Shown: positions 1 through 11,065, counted from the first letter of the stretch. The stretch: 64,000 nucleotides of DNA from Argyresthia goedartella (GCA_949825045.1 OX463818.1:27420906-27484905), one strand, 5' to 3'. Program-made: numbers and translations. The notes: generated from the letters alone by a model not told the origin.

Positions 1-1290
1 TTAAAAGACTGATTTTCATAACAACTCTCTATAACCGTAACTAGCTCTGAAAAGATGATAAAGTGCCCGAAGATAATGGATAATGACGGACAGTTTCATC
101 AACTCACACCATATTTTATAAGACTATGGCACGAAGACGAGACACTCATAAAACTCCCGCGCATGTCTTTTCCGCCATTTTGATTTATGCATTTCGTTGG
201 ACGTGGACCAAAAATCGCGGGATTATCGACTCGTAAGATCACGGTGACATTGTAAGGTTAGCATTTGCTACAAGATGTGCGAATGAAGGATGGTGTCTCA
301 CATCCGCCGGGAATACTTGTCCATCACCGTTCTGCACGTTTCCCCTGGGTAGTGCAGTGCTAATGAGCACAAACCATAATTAAAGACATTATTTTTCTAT
401 ACTTACACATAATGAGGCAGTAAATTTTGTAGGCTACTGCCCCTACAAAAATAGACCAATAATAAATGAATGAACCAATATAAGGAAACTTGTGATTCGA
501 CTACATTTTCGAAGGTTACCTACCTAATTACTGCATTGAAACGGATACCTAGGAAGGTAACTAATCTAATGGATCCTTATAAATAAAGCTTTAATTCTTC
601 GTGCACGTGTTACGATTTGATAAATCACCAAACAGTCCCTCCGAAAATATTTCGTCTCATGAAAAACATTGTTCACAACTCTTCTTCAGGCAGACAATTA
701 AATAAGTAATTTGTTTTATGGCTCGAGCTCAAGACTTGTGTTCGCTATCTCAGCCATTTGGGCACTGATTTATAGATATGATATGACCCAACAAGATTGG
801 ATAGATAAAGTCCTCAATTTATTGCTTACTTACCGAATTTAGAGTACAGTATACTTCATTTCAGCCGTAGCCATTGCTTTTTCTTGTACATGTAAGTATG
901 TTCGCAATAAAATTGTTCTTTTCTTGGCGATAAACTAGAACTTGTCATTCCCAGGACGGATAAAATAAGTATCACCGAAAGGTTATGCGATCAGTTTCAT
1001 CTAATATCTCTACATTAGTCTCTATCACTCTCCTCCAAAGATAAAGTATTTTGAAAATCACTCTCTCACTAAGAGCGGCTCCCAAATATCAACGTGGAAA
1101 CGTACCTCTCTACCTCTGTTAGTTCGTCGGAGAGTGATCAGATCTAAACAGATAATGAACTCGCGTGGTAGGTAGATATTAATCTGACGGGCTATCCGTA
1201 CTTTTGTCCACTGTTATCAGTTCATTGTTCCAATTTGTAGATAAAATACATGAAGTATTTGTGTATAGTACTCTATTTGTAAATGGATTT
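1..1290. other. noncoding, probably intron of the kinase gene
   Basis: I see no coding exon here on either strand. The first kinase exon in the window starts at 2264 in mid-domain, so this stretch is probably intron or sequence between earlier exons. It is AT-rich and has no clear tandem repeat. Confidence 0.5.
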
Positions 1291-1864
1291 GTTAACGGTA
1301 ATCTGTATAAACCGGTATTCTATACAATCCCTAGGCAATGTGTAGAATGCCTAAAATGTATAGGTATCTAATGTATGAAATATTATTTATTTCATACTTT
1401 GCCTCGGTAGGTATTCTATTTCTATACAATACCGAAGGCTAAAACACTGCGGTAGATTAGGTGAAGGGTAACGGGGCTGAGCGAACGCAGTGTTTTGCCC
1501 TGAAATTTCAGTGCAAATCTTAAGTAAATATTTTTTGTTGTTCTTACATGTTCTTACATGTTTATAAAGGGGGCTCCGCTTCGCTCACCCCTTTACCCTT
1601 CACCTAAGCTGTGTTTGCCCTGAGATTTGCTGTGCAAATCAGTATTTTGATGTGCGGTTTACTATTTCCCTTTATTTTACACATTGCCGGTGGCCAAGTA
1701 GGTACTCAATACAATCCCTAGGAATTCTATATATTACCTAGGTAAAGGATGTAATGGACATTAATATTAGTAATATTTCATACATTGCCTGAACGCCGTC
1801 CAGGTATTACATGCATTGCCTAGGGATTGTATAGAATACCTGCATTATACGGATTGCCGGTAAC
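1291..1864. mobile_element. non-autonomous element with long terminal inverted repeats
   Basis: The left end (1291-1343) and the reverse complement of the right end (1813-1864) align over about 52 bp. They share an exact 27-bp block that contains TATACAATCCCTAGGCAATG. No transposase is present. Internal degenerate copies of the same end motif lie near 1408 and 1697. A different foldback repeat (1441-1680) sits inside. I could not identify a convincing target-site duplication, so the superfamily is unassigned. Confidence 0.6.
1441..1680. repeat. foldback copy of interspersed family H, nested
   Basis: GGTGAAGGGTAA at about 1461 reappears inverted as TTACCCTTCACC near 1600, with GAGCGAA-type sequence inside each arm. 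The same module (GGTGAAGGGTAAAGGGG then TGAGCGAAGCGAAG) occurs at 45.6 kb and 60.8 kb. The flank carrying TTTGCTGTGCAAATCAGT recurs at 2025-2075. Confidence 0.55.
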
Positions 1865-1984
1865 AGATATATGGACATAAGAACATTTGGCAGTTTGCAC
1901 AGATTTGTTCCAGCAAAAAAGGATCAGCAAAAACACTTTTTATGTTTTAAATATTTTATGTGTACTCAAGTTTAAGTTTTTTTG

Positions 1985-2080
1985 TTGTTCTTACATGTTC
2001 ACCCACCGCAGCATTTTACCCTGATATTTGCTGTGCAATCAGTATTTTGATGTGCAGTTTAATATTTCCCATTATTAATT
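1985..2080. repeat. fragment of interspersed family H
   Basis: It repeats the 1620-1670 sequence nearly verbatim (TGCTGTGCAA, AGTATTTTGATGTGC, TTTCCC). It is adjacent to GTTCTTACATGTTC, a string also seen in the other family H copies. Confidence 0.5.
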
Positions 2081-2263
2081 ACTAAACCATCAAATCCAAT
2101 CCAATTACCATACCTATTGTTTTTTTTGTAAACTTCAACCCCGTACCTCTCGTTTGTGTGGCAGTTCCTCGCCGTTATGCCACAGAGGTCGTCCATTATG
2201 TTGATATTCACATATTGACAGGTCTAAGGCACACCTTATTCACCCGTCTCTCTCCATCCACAG

Positions 2264-5200
2264 CCAGAGAACATCCTCTGTCTCACAAAATCGGGCAACC
2301 GGATCAAGATCATAGACTTCGGGCTGGCTAGGTTCTATGACCCCACCAAGGACCTGCAGGTGTTATTTGGCACCCCTGAGTTTGTGGCTCCAGAGGTGGT
2401 CAACTTCGACCAGATTGGATACGCCACTGATATGTGGTCGGTCGGAGTAATATGCTATGTTCTGTAAGTATGTTAAGCCTATCCTATAAATATTATCTCA
2501 TTGTATACTTACGCCGCATTGTATCTCTCAAATTACACCAGGTCTATGGTAGAATCTCTAGAATTAAAGAAAGCACCCAGGAAGTTTCAAAGTGGCCAAG
2601 ACCAGTGCACATAAGTTGGACAAAGAATCTGTAGAAAGAATCTGATTCTGAGTCCAGATGGTCGGATGACGTAAGGAGGGCATGAGTGATGATGACGATA
2701 TCCTGAATTGATCATTACAGGTTATCGGGCTTATCCCCGTTCATGGGTGACACAGACATCGAGACAATGGCAAACGTGACGGTAGCGAAATATGACTTCG
2801 ATGAAGAAGCCTTCGCGGACATATCTGAAGATGCTAAGGACTTCATCAGCAAACTCCTCGTCAAAGACAAAGAGTAAGTGGAGACTTTCTTGTAAGGATC
2901 TTGTTAGCGAAGGAAGGTGTGGAGGATTAATTTTCAAGGAGTTATTAGAAATAGTCCGATAGCTAGGCTACAGGTGTAGCCATATTTTAGGATGTTGTTA
3001 TGGTTGATGCTGATTTTTATGGAGATGTGAAAAATAAAGTTGCTCTGATCAAATCGGTTTGATATTGATAGTTGTTAACAACCTCTTAAAATATGACTAC
3101 ACATTTCTGATACAGTCTGGGGGTAATGCTACTATTTGACAAGCCTCGCACAAGCATATCGCAGGCTTCAGTCGTATAATATTGGGCAGTCTAGGACACT
3201 TTGGAGTAGGAGGGCTAACGCAGTGTGCTATAATAAGATTTAGGGAATTCTTTCACACCTGAAAATGTGTCCTAGACCTCCCAATACCGTACTCTGAAGC
3301 CTGCAATATGCTTATGAGAGGCTTGTCAATTAGTAGCAAACAGGCCCTGGTCTGGGCCCATATCCAGTTAAAAGTTAGAAAACCAAATGCATAAACTGAT
3401 GCTTACTTAAATGTCATGAGGGTGTAATTTTTGTAACTGGAGATCAGACCAGTCTGACAGCTTCCTTTAGACCTTAAGGCGTCGTATAGTAAATTGGGAC
3501 TGCCCTTGATAGGTGCTGCGATGTTTACTGATGAAGTACTTTTGTTCATTATGATGCAATTTTTACCCATACCTAGCCCATTGCATACCAAAGCGCATTG
3601 TAATACCCCATGTTATTGTGGTCATCGTGATAATGACAAGGTTCCACTATTGGAAGAAAATAAATAAGCATCTTTCAGAACTCCCGCCTGTTTTGTCATA
3701 TTGCATGAACCTTGTGGATAAAGACCCTTTGTTATTTTGTTAAATGTTTGTGTTTAAACCGCCGACACTGTAACGTTGTTTCCAGTATACTTCACTAACA
3801 CCATACCTACAGACTTTGCATTCTGCATTTATGTTCCTCTTGAACTCACAATTTTCACTCATTTTCTGTTCATTTTACTAATCTAAGTATTATAACATGT
3901 TGTTCTAATATATCTTTACGTTAAAGACATATAGACTTAAGTATAGCAACACTATCTATTTTATTTACATGTTCCTATAACAGCAAGAATAAATATGGTG
4001 GTCTCAAAATTGCTCACGCCAGTTATGAACCAAGTAGGAAATGAAAGGATTTATTTACAAGCCTAAAGTGCTGCCTAGTTTTAAAATACCGATTTTATCT
4101 GTTTCCGTTATTTACATTTGAAACACTTCACAATTGTGACTAGACCATGTTTTATGTGATACTATTCATGCTCAACTGCATCAAAGAAATCAAAAAAAAA
4201 AAAAAAACATTTATTTCCATAGGATGTTGTTACATCACTTAGATCCGTCATTACATTTTTTTGGGTGAGTTCACTAACCCAATGGCGGAATCTGTGGAGA
4301 AGAGCTCAACTTAATCACTTAAGACATTTCTCAGGTCTCTTTTGAGTCTTGAATGTCTACCTTTAGTGTTTGATATAGCTTATGAATAACAACCATAAAC
4401 ATCTTCAGACGAACGTTACTAACTAAACATATACTTATGATCACCACGTAACAATATAAAACAAGCACGTGATACCTCAAAATACATTTATCTATGCCTA
4501 TGACAACGTATTTCCATGATCACCACACACATTTTGACACCGCAACGCCCATCCTATTCACCACCCCGACCAAGTCTCGTATAACTGCACTTCTAAACCG
4601 TGGTGTTGGGCGTGAGTAACAAGGGGTCTTTGTCCGCAGGGCGCGCCCCTCCGCGGCCGAGTGCCTGCGCCACGCCTGGCTGGCGCGCCGGCCCGCGCCC
4701 CGCGCCCTCGCCGCAGCACCCGCGCCGCCCTCGCCTAAGCACGAGCTCGACCGCGCCAAAGACAACCTCAGACAGTTCGTCGAACGATGGAGCGAGCACC
4801 CCAACTCGCCATACGTCTTTGATAACGAAGCGCATCTAATAACGTGTCTTGTCAGCGAAAGATCTTCTATAGGTGGTTGTTCACCTTCTCCAAGAAGCTC
4901 CTTGAGTAGCACTCCGGATCTGGTGTTCGAAGACGATTTGGGACTACCGCGGGAGAGAGAACTGAAAGAAAATCATCTTCAAGTCTCTCGAAACCCTGTA
5001 GAGAGAAGGGCTTCTGACAGCACCTGCTTCCTACATAAACGACCAGACGTGTTTGTAAGAAAGAATCTGGCGGATGAAATCAAAAAACTTTCCGATCATC
5101 TTTTTATGCTGTCAACTATGAACACAGATCTGGCAAACAACAACAGCGCGAAGGAACTGGACAAGAATACAACAGAAAATAAAACTATCACAAAAGAAGA

Positions 5201-5810
5201 GAAGAAGATACCAAACGGAATCCGAAGACAGTCGAGCACTACAATCACGAGATCTATAACGAACGGAAACGTACATGAAAACAAAATCACAACGACCAAA
5301 TCTAGTCACAAAGTTAGCTCTACATTTTTATCCAATAAGGAACCACAGAAACCTGTCACTAGCAACATGCCGTGGGCGAAAACCACCCCATCCCGACCCA
5401 AGAAAGTCACCAATCTAAGCAGAGACGTGCCAGACCAACCGAAAGAACAACGGAACACCTTCTTTGACGAATTCGACAAACGAAGGGAGAGAATCGACAA
5501 GTTTGTCAACGGACCAGAGAACGGCAGACAAGTTCCATACAGAAGAGGAGATGAGAACAACGCGCACAGAACTAAAGATCTACTCCTACAGCTCTTACAA
5601 AAGTGGGGGGAATCGGAGGAGTCGGAAGCAGAGAGATCTGTCGGAGGAACTTCAACCAGTGGACGTCATCAGTCTATATCCTTCGAGTTCTCGCCAGCGA
5701 ACGAAGTCGCACACAACTCCATGTCCAGTCTACACGCTTTCTTCAAGCGACAGAACATAGAAGATAAAGCGCAGAGGAAAAAAGTCACAACTTTTCCAAC
5801 GTCTAAATGA
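2264..5810 (+). CDS. myosin light chain kinase-type Ser/Thr kinase, long-tail isoform (5' part outside window)
   Basis: Exons 2264-2463, 2721-2873 and 4640-5810 join in frame across GT-AG introns (phase 2 at both joins) and give 507 visible residues. Exon 1 opens with PENILCL, the end of the catalytic loop. It continues with DFGLARFYDP, the activation-segment motif GTPEFVAPEVV and ATDMWSVGVICYVL. Exon 2 gives LSGLSPFMGDTD and KDFISKLLVKDKE. The last exon supplies subdomain XI (ARPSAAECLRHAWL), an Ala/Pro-rich linker, the segment DNLRQFVERWSEHPNSPYVF, and about 300 polar, Ser/Thr/Lys-rich residues that look disordered. This lobe pattern is typical of the MLCK/DAPK group, whose members phosphorylate myosin regulatory light chain. 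The catalytic Lys and HRD-equivalent lie left of the window. The tail resembles insect Sqa-like MLCKs more than giant Stretchin, but I am not sure of orthology. A second last exon lies at 6922. Confidence 0.88.
3128..3337. repeat. foldback element in the last kinase intron
   Basis: Sequence 3128-3204 and the reverse complement of 3262-3337 match over about 75 bp with few mismatches. They share GACAAGCCTC, AAGCATAT, GCAGGCTTCAG and TCTAGGACAC. The loop is about 58 bp. It has no coding capacity. It is a foldback MITE candidate, and if transcribed it would form a long hairpin in intronic RNA. Confidence 0.6.
3338..4639 (+). other. remainder of kinase intron
   Basis: AT-rich sequence with a poly-A run near 4193-4207. 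I see no exon with good splice sites before the acceptor TTTGTCCGCAG at 4639. Confidence 0.5.
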
Positions 5811-6264
5811 TTTTGGAGTTTTCGTACAGCTTAACAATTCACTTGGAAACTTCACAATCATTGTGGACACACAAGCAAACCATTTATTTACGTGATTTTC
5901 CATCTGTGTTGAATATGCAAATCGGAACTGATAAGATGGCCAATGAAGATAACAAAGTGGTATTAACAAAACAGGGACTTTAATAATTTAGTGCCATGAG
6001 ATGAGTTACCAAAGTAACGGATTAAGTTGAGTTCAAAGACGTGTTCTCTCTCTCCAGCTTAGCTGTAAAGTAACAGTAGTATTTAAGTAAAAGACAAATG
6101 ACGACGCATCTCTAGTCCGGCTAATATCAATTTACAATATTTTTTTTAAGACTGACACTATTTTGAAACTAAATCACAAGTTTTACATTGACGATAGTAA
6201 TATCATCGAAAGGGTATTTTACATAATACATCTTGTATCATAATCGTACATAGAAGATATTTTA

Positions 6265-6270
6265 AATAAA
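6265..6270 (+). terminator. candidate polyadenylation signal of the long-tail kinase isoform
   Basis: AATAAA lies about 455 bp after the TGA at 5808-5810 in AT-rich, ORF-free sequence suited to a 3' UTR. Cleavage position is not determinable. Confidence 0.4.
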
Positions 6271-6921
6271 TTATCGAAGTAAATTAATTTATTGTTTACG
6301 TGTATACTTATGTTGTTATAATATAAGGCTTTATTACAAATCATACTTTTTATTTTTCACACACAACCCTCTTTGCAGTACTCGTACTACATATAACCAC
6401 CTGACGATTATGAAGGCCAGTAGAAATTAATTATACTACCTATTACATTATTTATGTATAACCTATTATTTTCACCTAATAAATTGCGGAGCATTTAATG
6501 GCCACTGTGAAATCAAAAGATACAGAATGCCCCGCCACACAATGTCTAAAGCCGAAACGATTTGTTGTCCAGAAATAGAAAGCATATAACAGCCGATCGA
6601 ATTGTTAGGTTATTCATCTTCATTCTTATGTATCTTCATTCTTATGTATCTGTGGTTTTTCCCAGCTATATTCATCTAATTATTTAAAAAATAGAATATA
6701 TGAGTACAACTTTACCTCTGCCACCCCGTATGAGAAAAAGCGTGACGCAATGTTTATTTTGTTTGTGTGGCTGGCTGGGATAGTTCAGGCCCCGCCAAGG
6801 GTCTGAGCAAGCTACGCCCTCTCCTTTCTGCATAGGGAAAAGTGACAGTTCGCTCGGAACCAAAGAAAATTGGCGCGAACTGAAATCGACGGTAGATCTC
6901 ATCCACAACCTCACTCCACAG

Positions 6922-7096
6922 GGAGCGAATCTCAGGGTCGCAGGCGCTGACGCACCCCTGGCTAATCCAGTCTGCCCTCTGCACTGAACTGCTGGTCACG
7001 AAGACCAAGCTCAAGAGATACGTCATCAGGAAGCGGTGGGTGAAGGCGGTGTCTGCTGTCATCGCGCTGAAGAGGATGGGGGCAAAGTTTGAATAA
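6922..7096 (+). CDS. alternative last exon of the kinase: end of kinase domain plus calmodulin-binding-like helix
   Basis: A good acceptor (CCTCACTCCACAG, ending 6921) precedes an open segment of 1 + 174 nt ending in TAA. Its phase matches the GA-ending exon 2 (2873) exactly. The join reads KDKE-ERISGSQALTHPWL, a standard subdomain XI, then TKTKLKRYVI, RKRWVKAVSAVIALKRMG and a short AKFE end. The Arg/Lys-rich amphipathic stretch with spaced Trp, Val and Leu resembles MLCK/CaMK calmodulin-binding autoregulatory helices. It would replace the whole 4640-5810 exon and give a compact isoform. The opposite-strand ORF over this region is a shadow. Alternatives are an inactive duplicated exon or the end of a neighbouring paralogous kinase, but the phase match favours a real alternative end. 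Confidence 0.72.
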
Positions 7097-7359
7097 GGAC
7101 CGGGTAGAATTGAAATACCGACCATTAGCTATGCCCTGGAAGGTAACCTGTCAAGTCAGGAGATGTCATCGTCATTAGAAAAGTACGCTTAAGAACTACT
7201 CGACCAATACAACTAGGCGCATGACAGCAAGACAGTAATGCGGTTTCGGTGCCCGCACCCCGCTTCTATCCCCGCGCTTCCCCTAGTGACTTGCAGTCGT
7301 GTACTCGCTCTCGCCAGTCGTGCGACCAGGAAACCTGCTTGACTGCTAGTCGAAATAGA

Positions 7360-7470
7360 TACTTTTTAGGAACTGTCAAAACGGTAATTTTGTTTAGCGA
7401 GTTAAATGAAATTTTTCATGAAGTCTTTTTAACACAAAATTGAGTTTATAAAATACAACTGCTGGAAATA
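7360..7470 (+). repeat. partial copy of MITE family M
   Basis: It matches the internal part of the complete copy at 21857-22099 (GATACTTTTTAGGAACTGTC, AAAATACAACTGCTGGAAAT) but lacks both terminal inverted repeats. Confidence 0.65.
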
Positions 7471-7554
7471 CATTGAGTTACATTTACTTACGTAATAGAG
7501 AAGACAACGCGAACCACTACTGTGGTTGCTTTATGATAAGCGAACTGGCCGCAC

Positions 7555-7562
7555 GCCACTCA
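7555..7562 (+). promoter_or_regulatory. candidate initiator upstream of the THAP fragment
   Basis: ACTCAGTCGC contains TCAGT, the arthropod initiator core, about 75 bp before the ATG at 7633. A weak DPE-like AGAGG follows at about +28. Such motifs occur often by chance. Confidence 0.2.
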
Positions 7563-7632
7563 GTCGCTTGCTAGCTCTCAAGCGTCGTAGAGGTGTGCAG
7601 TGAAATGGAAAAAAGGTGCAAACTCTGAGAAA

Positions 7633-7713
7633 ATGCCCTCGTGTGTGTTACGATACTGCACCAATAATTCAAGCAATACAGGGAGGTGCAAAGGAATATC
7701 TTTCCATCGTTGA
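7633..7713 (+). CDS. start of a THAP-type zinc finger (single exon or fragment)
   Basis: The ATG opens MPSCVLRYC, TNNS and GISFHR before an in-frame TGA. Cys at positions 4 and 9, Asn shortly after, and GxSFHR ending the segment are the hallmark of the N-terminal half of a THAP (C2CH) DNA-binding domain. THAP domains occur in host regulators and in P-element-type or hAT-related transposases. THAP genes commonly have an intron at the SFHR/FP position, and a donor-like C|GTTGAGT lies exactly there (about 7708). This may therefore be a genuine first exon. I did not find the second half nearby, so a transposon remnant is equally possible. Confidence 0.5.
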   Translation: MPSCVLRYCTNNSSNTGRCKGISFHR

Positions 7714-8278
7714 GTATCTCGATAAATCATGCAAAAACTTAATTGAACTTAATTCCAGCAAAATATTTAGCGGAGACGCCATGTCACGTCATTTGTCAGA
7801 GACTAAAAGTTAAGATGTGCCATGTGTATGTAACAAGTGCGGGTAGCATCTCAGAGTATTTTACTTGTGGTAGAATTATCCGAAGTTTCTGTTTATAAGC
7901 AGAAAACAATAATATTACACATACAGGATGTAACAAAAAGGGCCTTGTTAGGGACATCATTTGATACGGGCTATCATAAATAAATACACTATAATTCGCT
8001 TGAAACGCGAAGCTAAATCGGATCAGACAAATAATTATTTATCCAAACGGCAAAAGTTAACTAAACTTATTTTGTTTAAGGGTACATAAATATAATACTA
8101 CAATTATTATACGGCTTTTAATTTTTTTGTAACACTTCATTCCTTTGATTAATCTAATCTTTCAATTCACTACTTGGTTAGAAAAAAATAATTTTTCACT
8201 CTCTTTAAAAAAAAAAACAAATCAACTGAGCACTCGCACCGAAATGTACTGAGACGAGAAAAATTAAGTTACCCTGAT
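7714..8278. other. no recognisable gene
   Basis: AT-rich sequence with a poly-A run near 8206-8219. I see no second THAP exon, tRNA or TIR here. Confidence 0.4.
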
Positions 8279-8534
8279 AGGTCGGAGTAGGTAGATTGAT
8301 TTTATATACTTGCGTCAAGATATTATAATATGGACATGCCATTTTATCCATAATGTGCCGGAAGTACCGGAAAAAGTTCCTGGATTGGAATTATGGAATA
8401 AAATAAAATAAGAAACATAAAGATAGACTAACAAAATCGTTTATTATATAAATGATTGATTGAATTCAATGAACAATTATTTTTAATTAAACAAAAACAT
8501 AAATAAATTATTTTTAATCCTCATCGGATACAAT

Positions 8535-9289
8535 TTACATATTTTGGCTTTCAACTTTAATAGAATTAAAATAAATAATCATAATTTTTTCAATATTTTC
8601 TAATTTTAAAGTATTATTTTTGACGTCTCATATCCATTTATACATGGAAAATGATCGTTCAACATCTGTAGACGTTAATGGAGCAAATTTAAAATATGTT
8701 ATCAGATTAGTTGCTACGTTTTTTTCAATACTTTAGCTGTATTCTCTATAAAATAAATCCATATAAATCCAGATTTCGTTCCATGACATATTCTAATTTA
8801 TTCTTAATATTGTCACTGTTGCACTCGTTAATGGTAGCTCTCACTTGGACAAACATTAAAAGTGAATCAACTATGGATAATTTTTGATTTTGTAACTCTT
8901 TTAGAACTACTTGAACAATACGGTAATTTTCTTCGATATATTTTAAATATTCCTGTAAATTTGGTTTTTCTAAAATATTTTTTGCATTGCGAATGGCTAT
9001 TGAACTAGTACTGTTGAAGTTGTTTAGAACATCTTTTATTTTTTCGAAGTGTTGAGCGTAGTAAAATGCTGCTTCCAACCAAGTACCCCATCTTGTAATT
9101 ACTGGTTGCGGAGGCAGTGGTAGGTCAGGATATTTTTCTTTTAAATTCTATACTCTGTTCGGGGCTTTTAGAATTTTTTTTTAACATTTGCTACTAAAAT
9201 ATCGACATCGTTATATTCTGATCTTATCTTCTCTGAAATACGATGAAGAGCATGCGCCAAACATGTTACATGTTTCATTTCAGGTAAAT
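8535..9289 (-). pseudogene. hAT-family transposase remnant
   Basis: Read on the minus strand, the segment gives LPEMKHVTCLAHALHRISEK. After a few lesions come QPVITRWGTWLEAAFYYAQH and an open 110-codon stretch (9078 to 8746). After more stops comes FAPLTSTDVERSFSMYKW at about 8636-8695. These are the central catalytic-core blocks and the C-terminal dimerisation block of hAT transposases, in the right order. At least three stops or frameshifts break the gene, and the N-terminal BED/zinc-finger part is missing. It cannot encode an active enzyme. Confidence 0.8.
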
Positions 9290-9534
9290 ATTCGAAATAT
9301 ACGAAATACTGAAGTAGAGATACGCGGGGTTATTACGTATCTTGCAAACAGTAAGCAATCGACAAAAATTGCGCAATTTCTGCTGTCAAAAGTGACAATA
9401 GCGGAGTGTAGCCAGCGGTCAACGGTGCTGCCTCTAGCGAGCAATCGCAAAACTAAAAAGAGCATTGTTGTTGCAAGCAGTGTTGCCGTTTTAGCCACTT
9501 TGTGGCTAGATCTAGAGGATTTTCAACGGTTTTA

Positions 9535-10550
9535 GCCAAAAAATAATAAATTTTAGCCACCAAAACGAATCTAGCTACTTTTGGTATGTTTTTAGATATA
9601 TATATATTTATCTTTTGGAAGTCGAACGAGCAAGAAATTTTAAATAAATCTGTGGTTATCGCCTTTTACTGAGTAGGCAACACCACCGCGGTCCGACCTC
9701 CGCGCCGCAGTTGTAATGTCTGATCATGGTTTCCCCAATGAATGTTTATATATTTCCGTAATTCAGATTCGATTGAATGAAAATCTACGTTATTACTATT
9801 TACAGTTTGTTTTGTACAAAGTAGTCATGTCATAATTTATCGAAACGATATCATTGTCTATGATAATAATATTATATTATCAATAGTCATAGAATATAAA
9901 AGTCTGCAAAGATTAGCCACTTCCAGCCACATTTCGAAAATGTTTGTTTTTTACAAAACTGCTTACTTGTTTTTATGTAGCCACAAACTAGATTGCCCTG
10001 GCGGCAACACTGGCAGAAAGCAAACAATTAGCGAGCGATCACTTTAGATAATACGAATTCGGTATGACACATTGCAAACGACCGCGCGATGAATGCGCGA
10101 TCACTGCGCAATAGCTGCTGATTGCTGAATTTTAGGTAATAAGCCCGCCGGTGAGATTATTATTTACAAAACACAGGAATTTCACAAATTAGGAGCGCAC
10201 TCTACGAACCGAGGAAAGCGAGTGAGATACCCTGAACACAGCGCGCGCACATTGTTCTAACAAACACCCAATGAGTCATACAGGATACTTGCTTCTGATT
10301 GGTCGTTGCGTGCGATCAATGCATTGTGAACATAGAGGAACATGAGATAAAGAAACAAAGGGCCCTGTCTAAGTTTTGTCTCATACTGTCAAGCGTCATT
10401 TCTAATACAACAGTAAGGGACAAAATACGGTGTAACTATTCCAAGGTATTTTTGTATAAAATAAAATACTGATTTCTTTCACCATTAGCTAACACTGGCA
10501 GCGTAGATTGATATTATTAATACGTTTTTCACCTTAAACACAAATTCGTG
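9535..10550. other. noncoding interior of the inverted-repeat unit
   Basis: No ORF of interest. Short strings such as TTTTAGCCAC recur between 9485 and 9990. Several GATCACT/GCGATC-like motifs cluster near 10030-10120. I cannot assign a function. Confidence 0.35.
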
Positions 10551-10728
10551 CTAATTTCAAAATTCCGGAACAAATATCACAATAACTATGAAGTTCCGGT
10601 ATTTTGGAGGCATATCCATATTATCCTCTATGTTTGACGTCAACTACCTTAAATCAATCTACCTACTCCGACCTCTGCGATCATACAGCATGGTTTCGAC
10701 ATGTAGCCCCCTTTCTCTTACATCCTGT

Positions 10729-10785
10729 ACATGCAACTTTTTATTTACATGCAACTTTTTGATTTACATGCAACTTTTTGATTTA
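10729..10785 (+). repeat. three-copy 19-bp tandem repeat
   Basis: ACATGCAACTTTTTGATTT is repeated three times; the first copy has a one-base change. Confidence 0.8.
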
Positions 10786-10987
10786 CCTACCCATGCGACC
10801 ATTCCCACAATATTTAATTATTTTATATTGACTTAGAGATAAAGTTGGGCAGAATATAAACAAGGTGTCACCTCTATGACGGTTACATCGCATCTATGAC
10901 TGATTAGCCGCCCCCGCGCGCCCCCACTACCGCGCTTGCTTCACATGCATTTGTTCGCGATGTCTGTTCCATAGGTTTATTTCAATG

Positions 10988-11065
10988 TGGAAATATACAA
11001 TTCTGATATTGTCAAACGGTTTTGTTGAAATAGGTTCAGCTTGAGGCACGTTTCTAAATAGCTGT
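10988..11065 (+). repeat. fragment of MITE family M
   Basis: GGAAATATACAATTCTGATA and TTGTCAAACGGTTTT match the second half of the 21857-22099 copy. Neither terminus is present. Confidence 0.5.

Larger units (their letters stand above)
8279..10674. mobile_element. 2.4-kb unit bounded by inverted repeats, containing a hAT remnant
   Basis: AGGTCGGAGTAGGTAGATTG and the following ATTT at 8279 recur exactly inverted at 10651-10674. The similarity continues inwards with gaps for about 110 bp (shared CGTCAA, ATAATATGGA, ATGCC, CCGGAA). The arms enclose a decayed hAT transposase on the minus strand. hAT elements normally have short TIRs, so the long arms may belong to a second element or a derivative. 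No clear 8-bp duplication flanks the arms. Confidence 0.5.

Noticed and set aside
4593..4912. GC-rich open frames on both strands around 4.6-4.9 kb
   Set aside because: They overlap the kinase exon in other frames; the high GC suppresses stop codons.
6754..7125. 123-codon open frame on the minus strand
   Set aside because: It is the antisense shadow of the alternative kinase exon at 6922-7096, whose + strand reading gives clear kinase motifs and matched splice phase.
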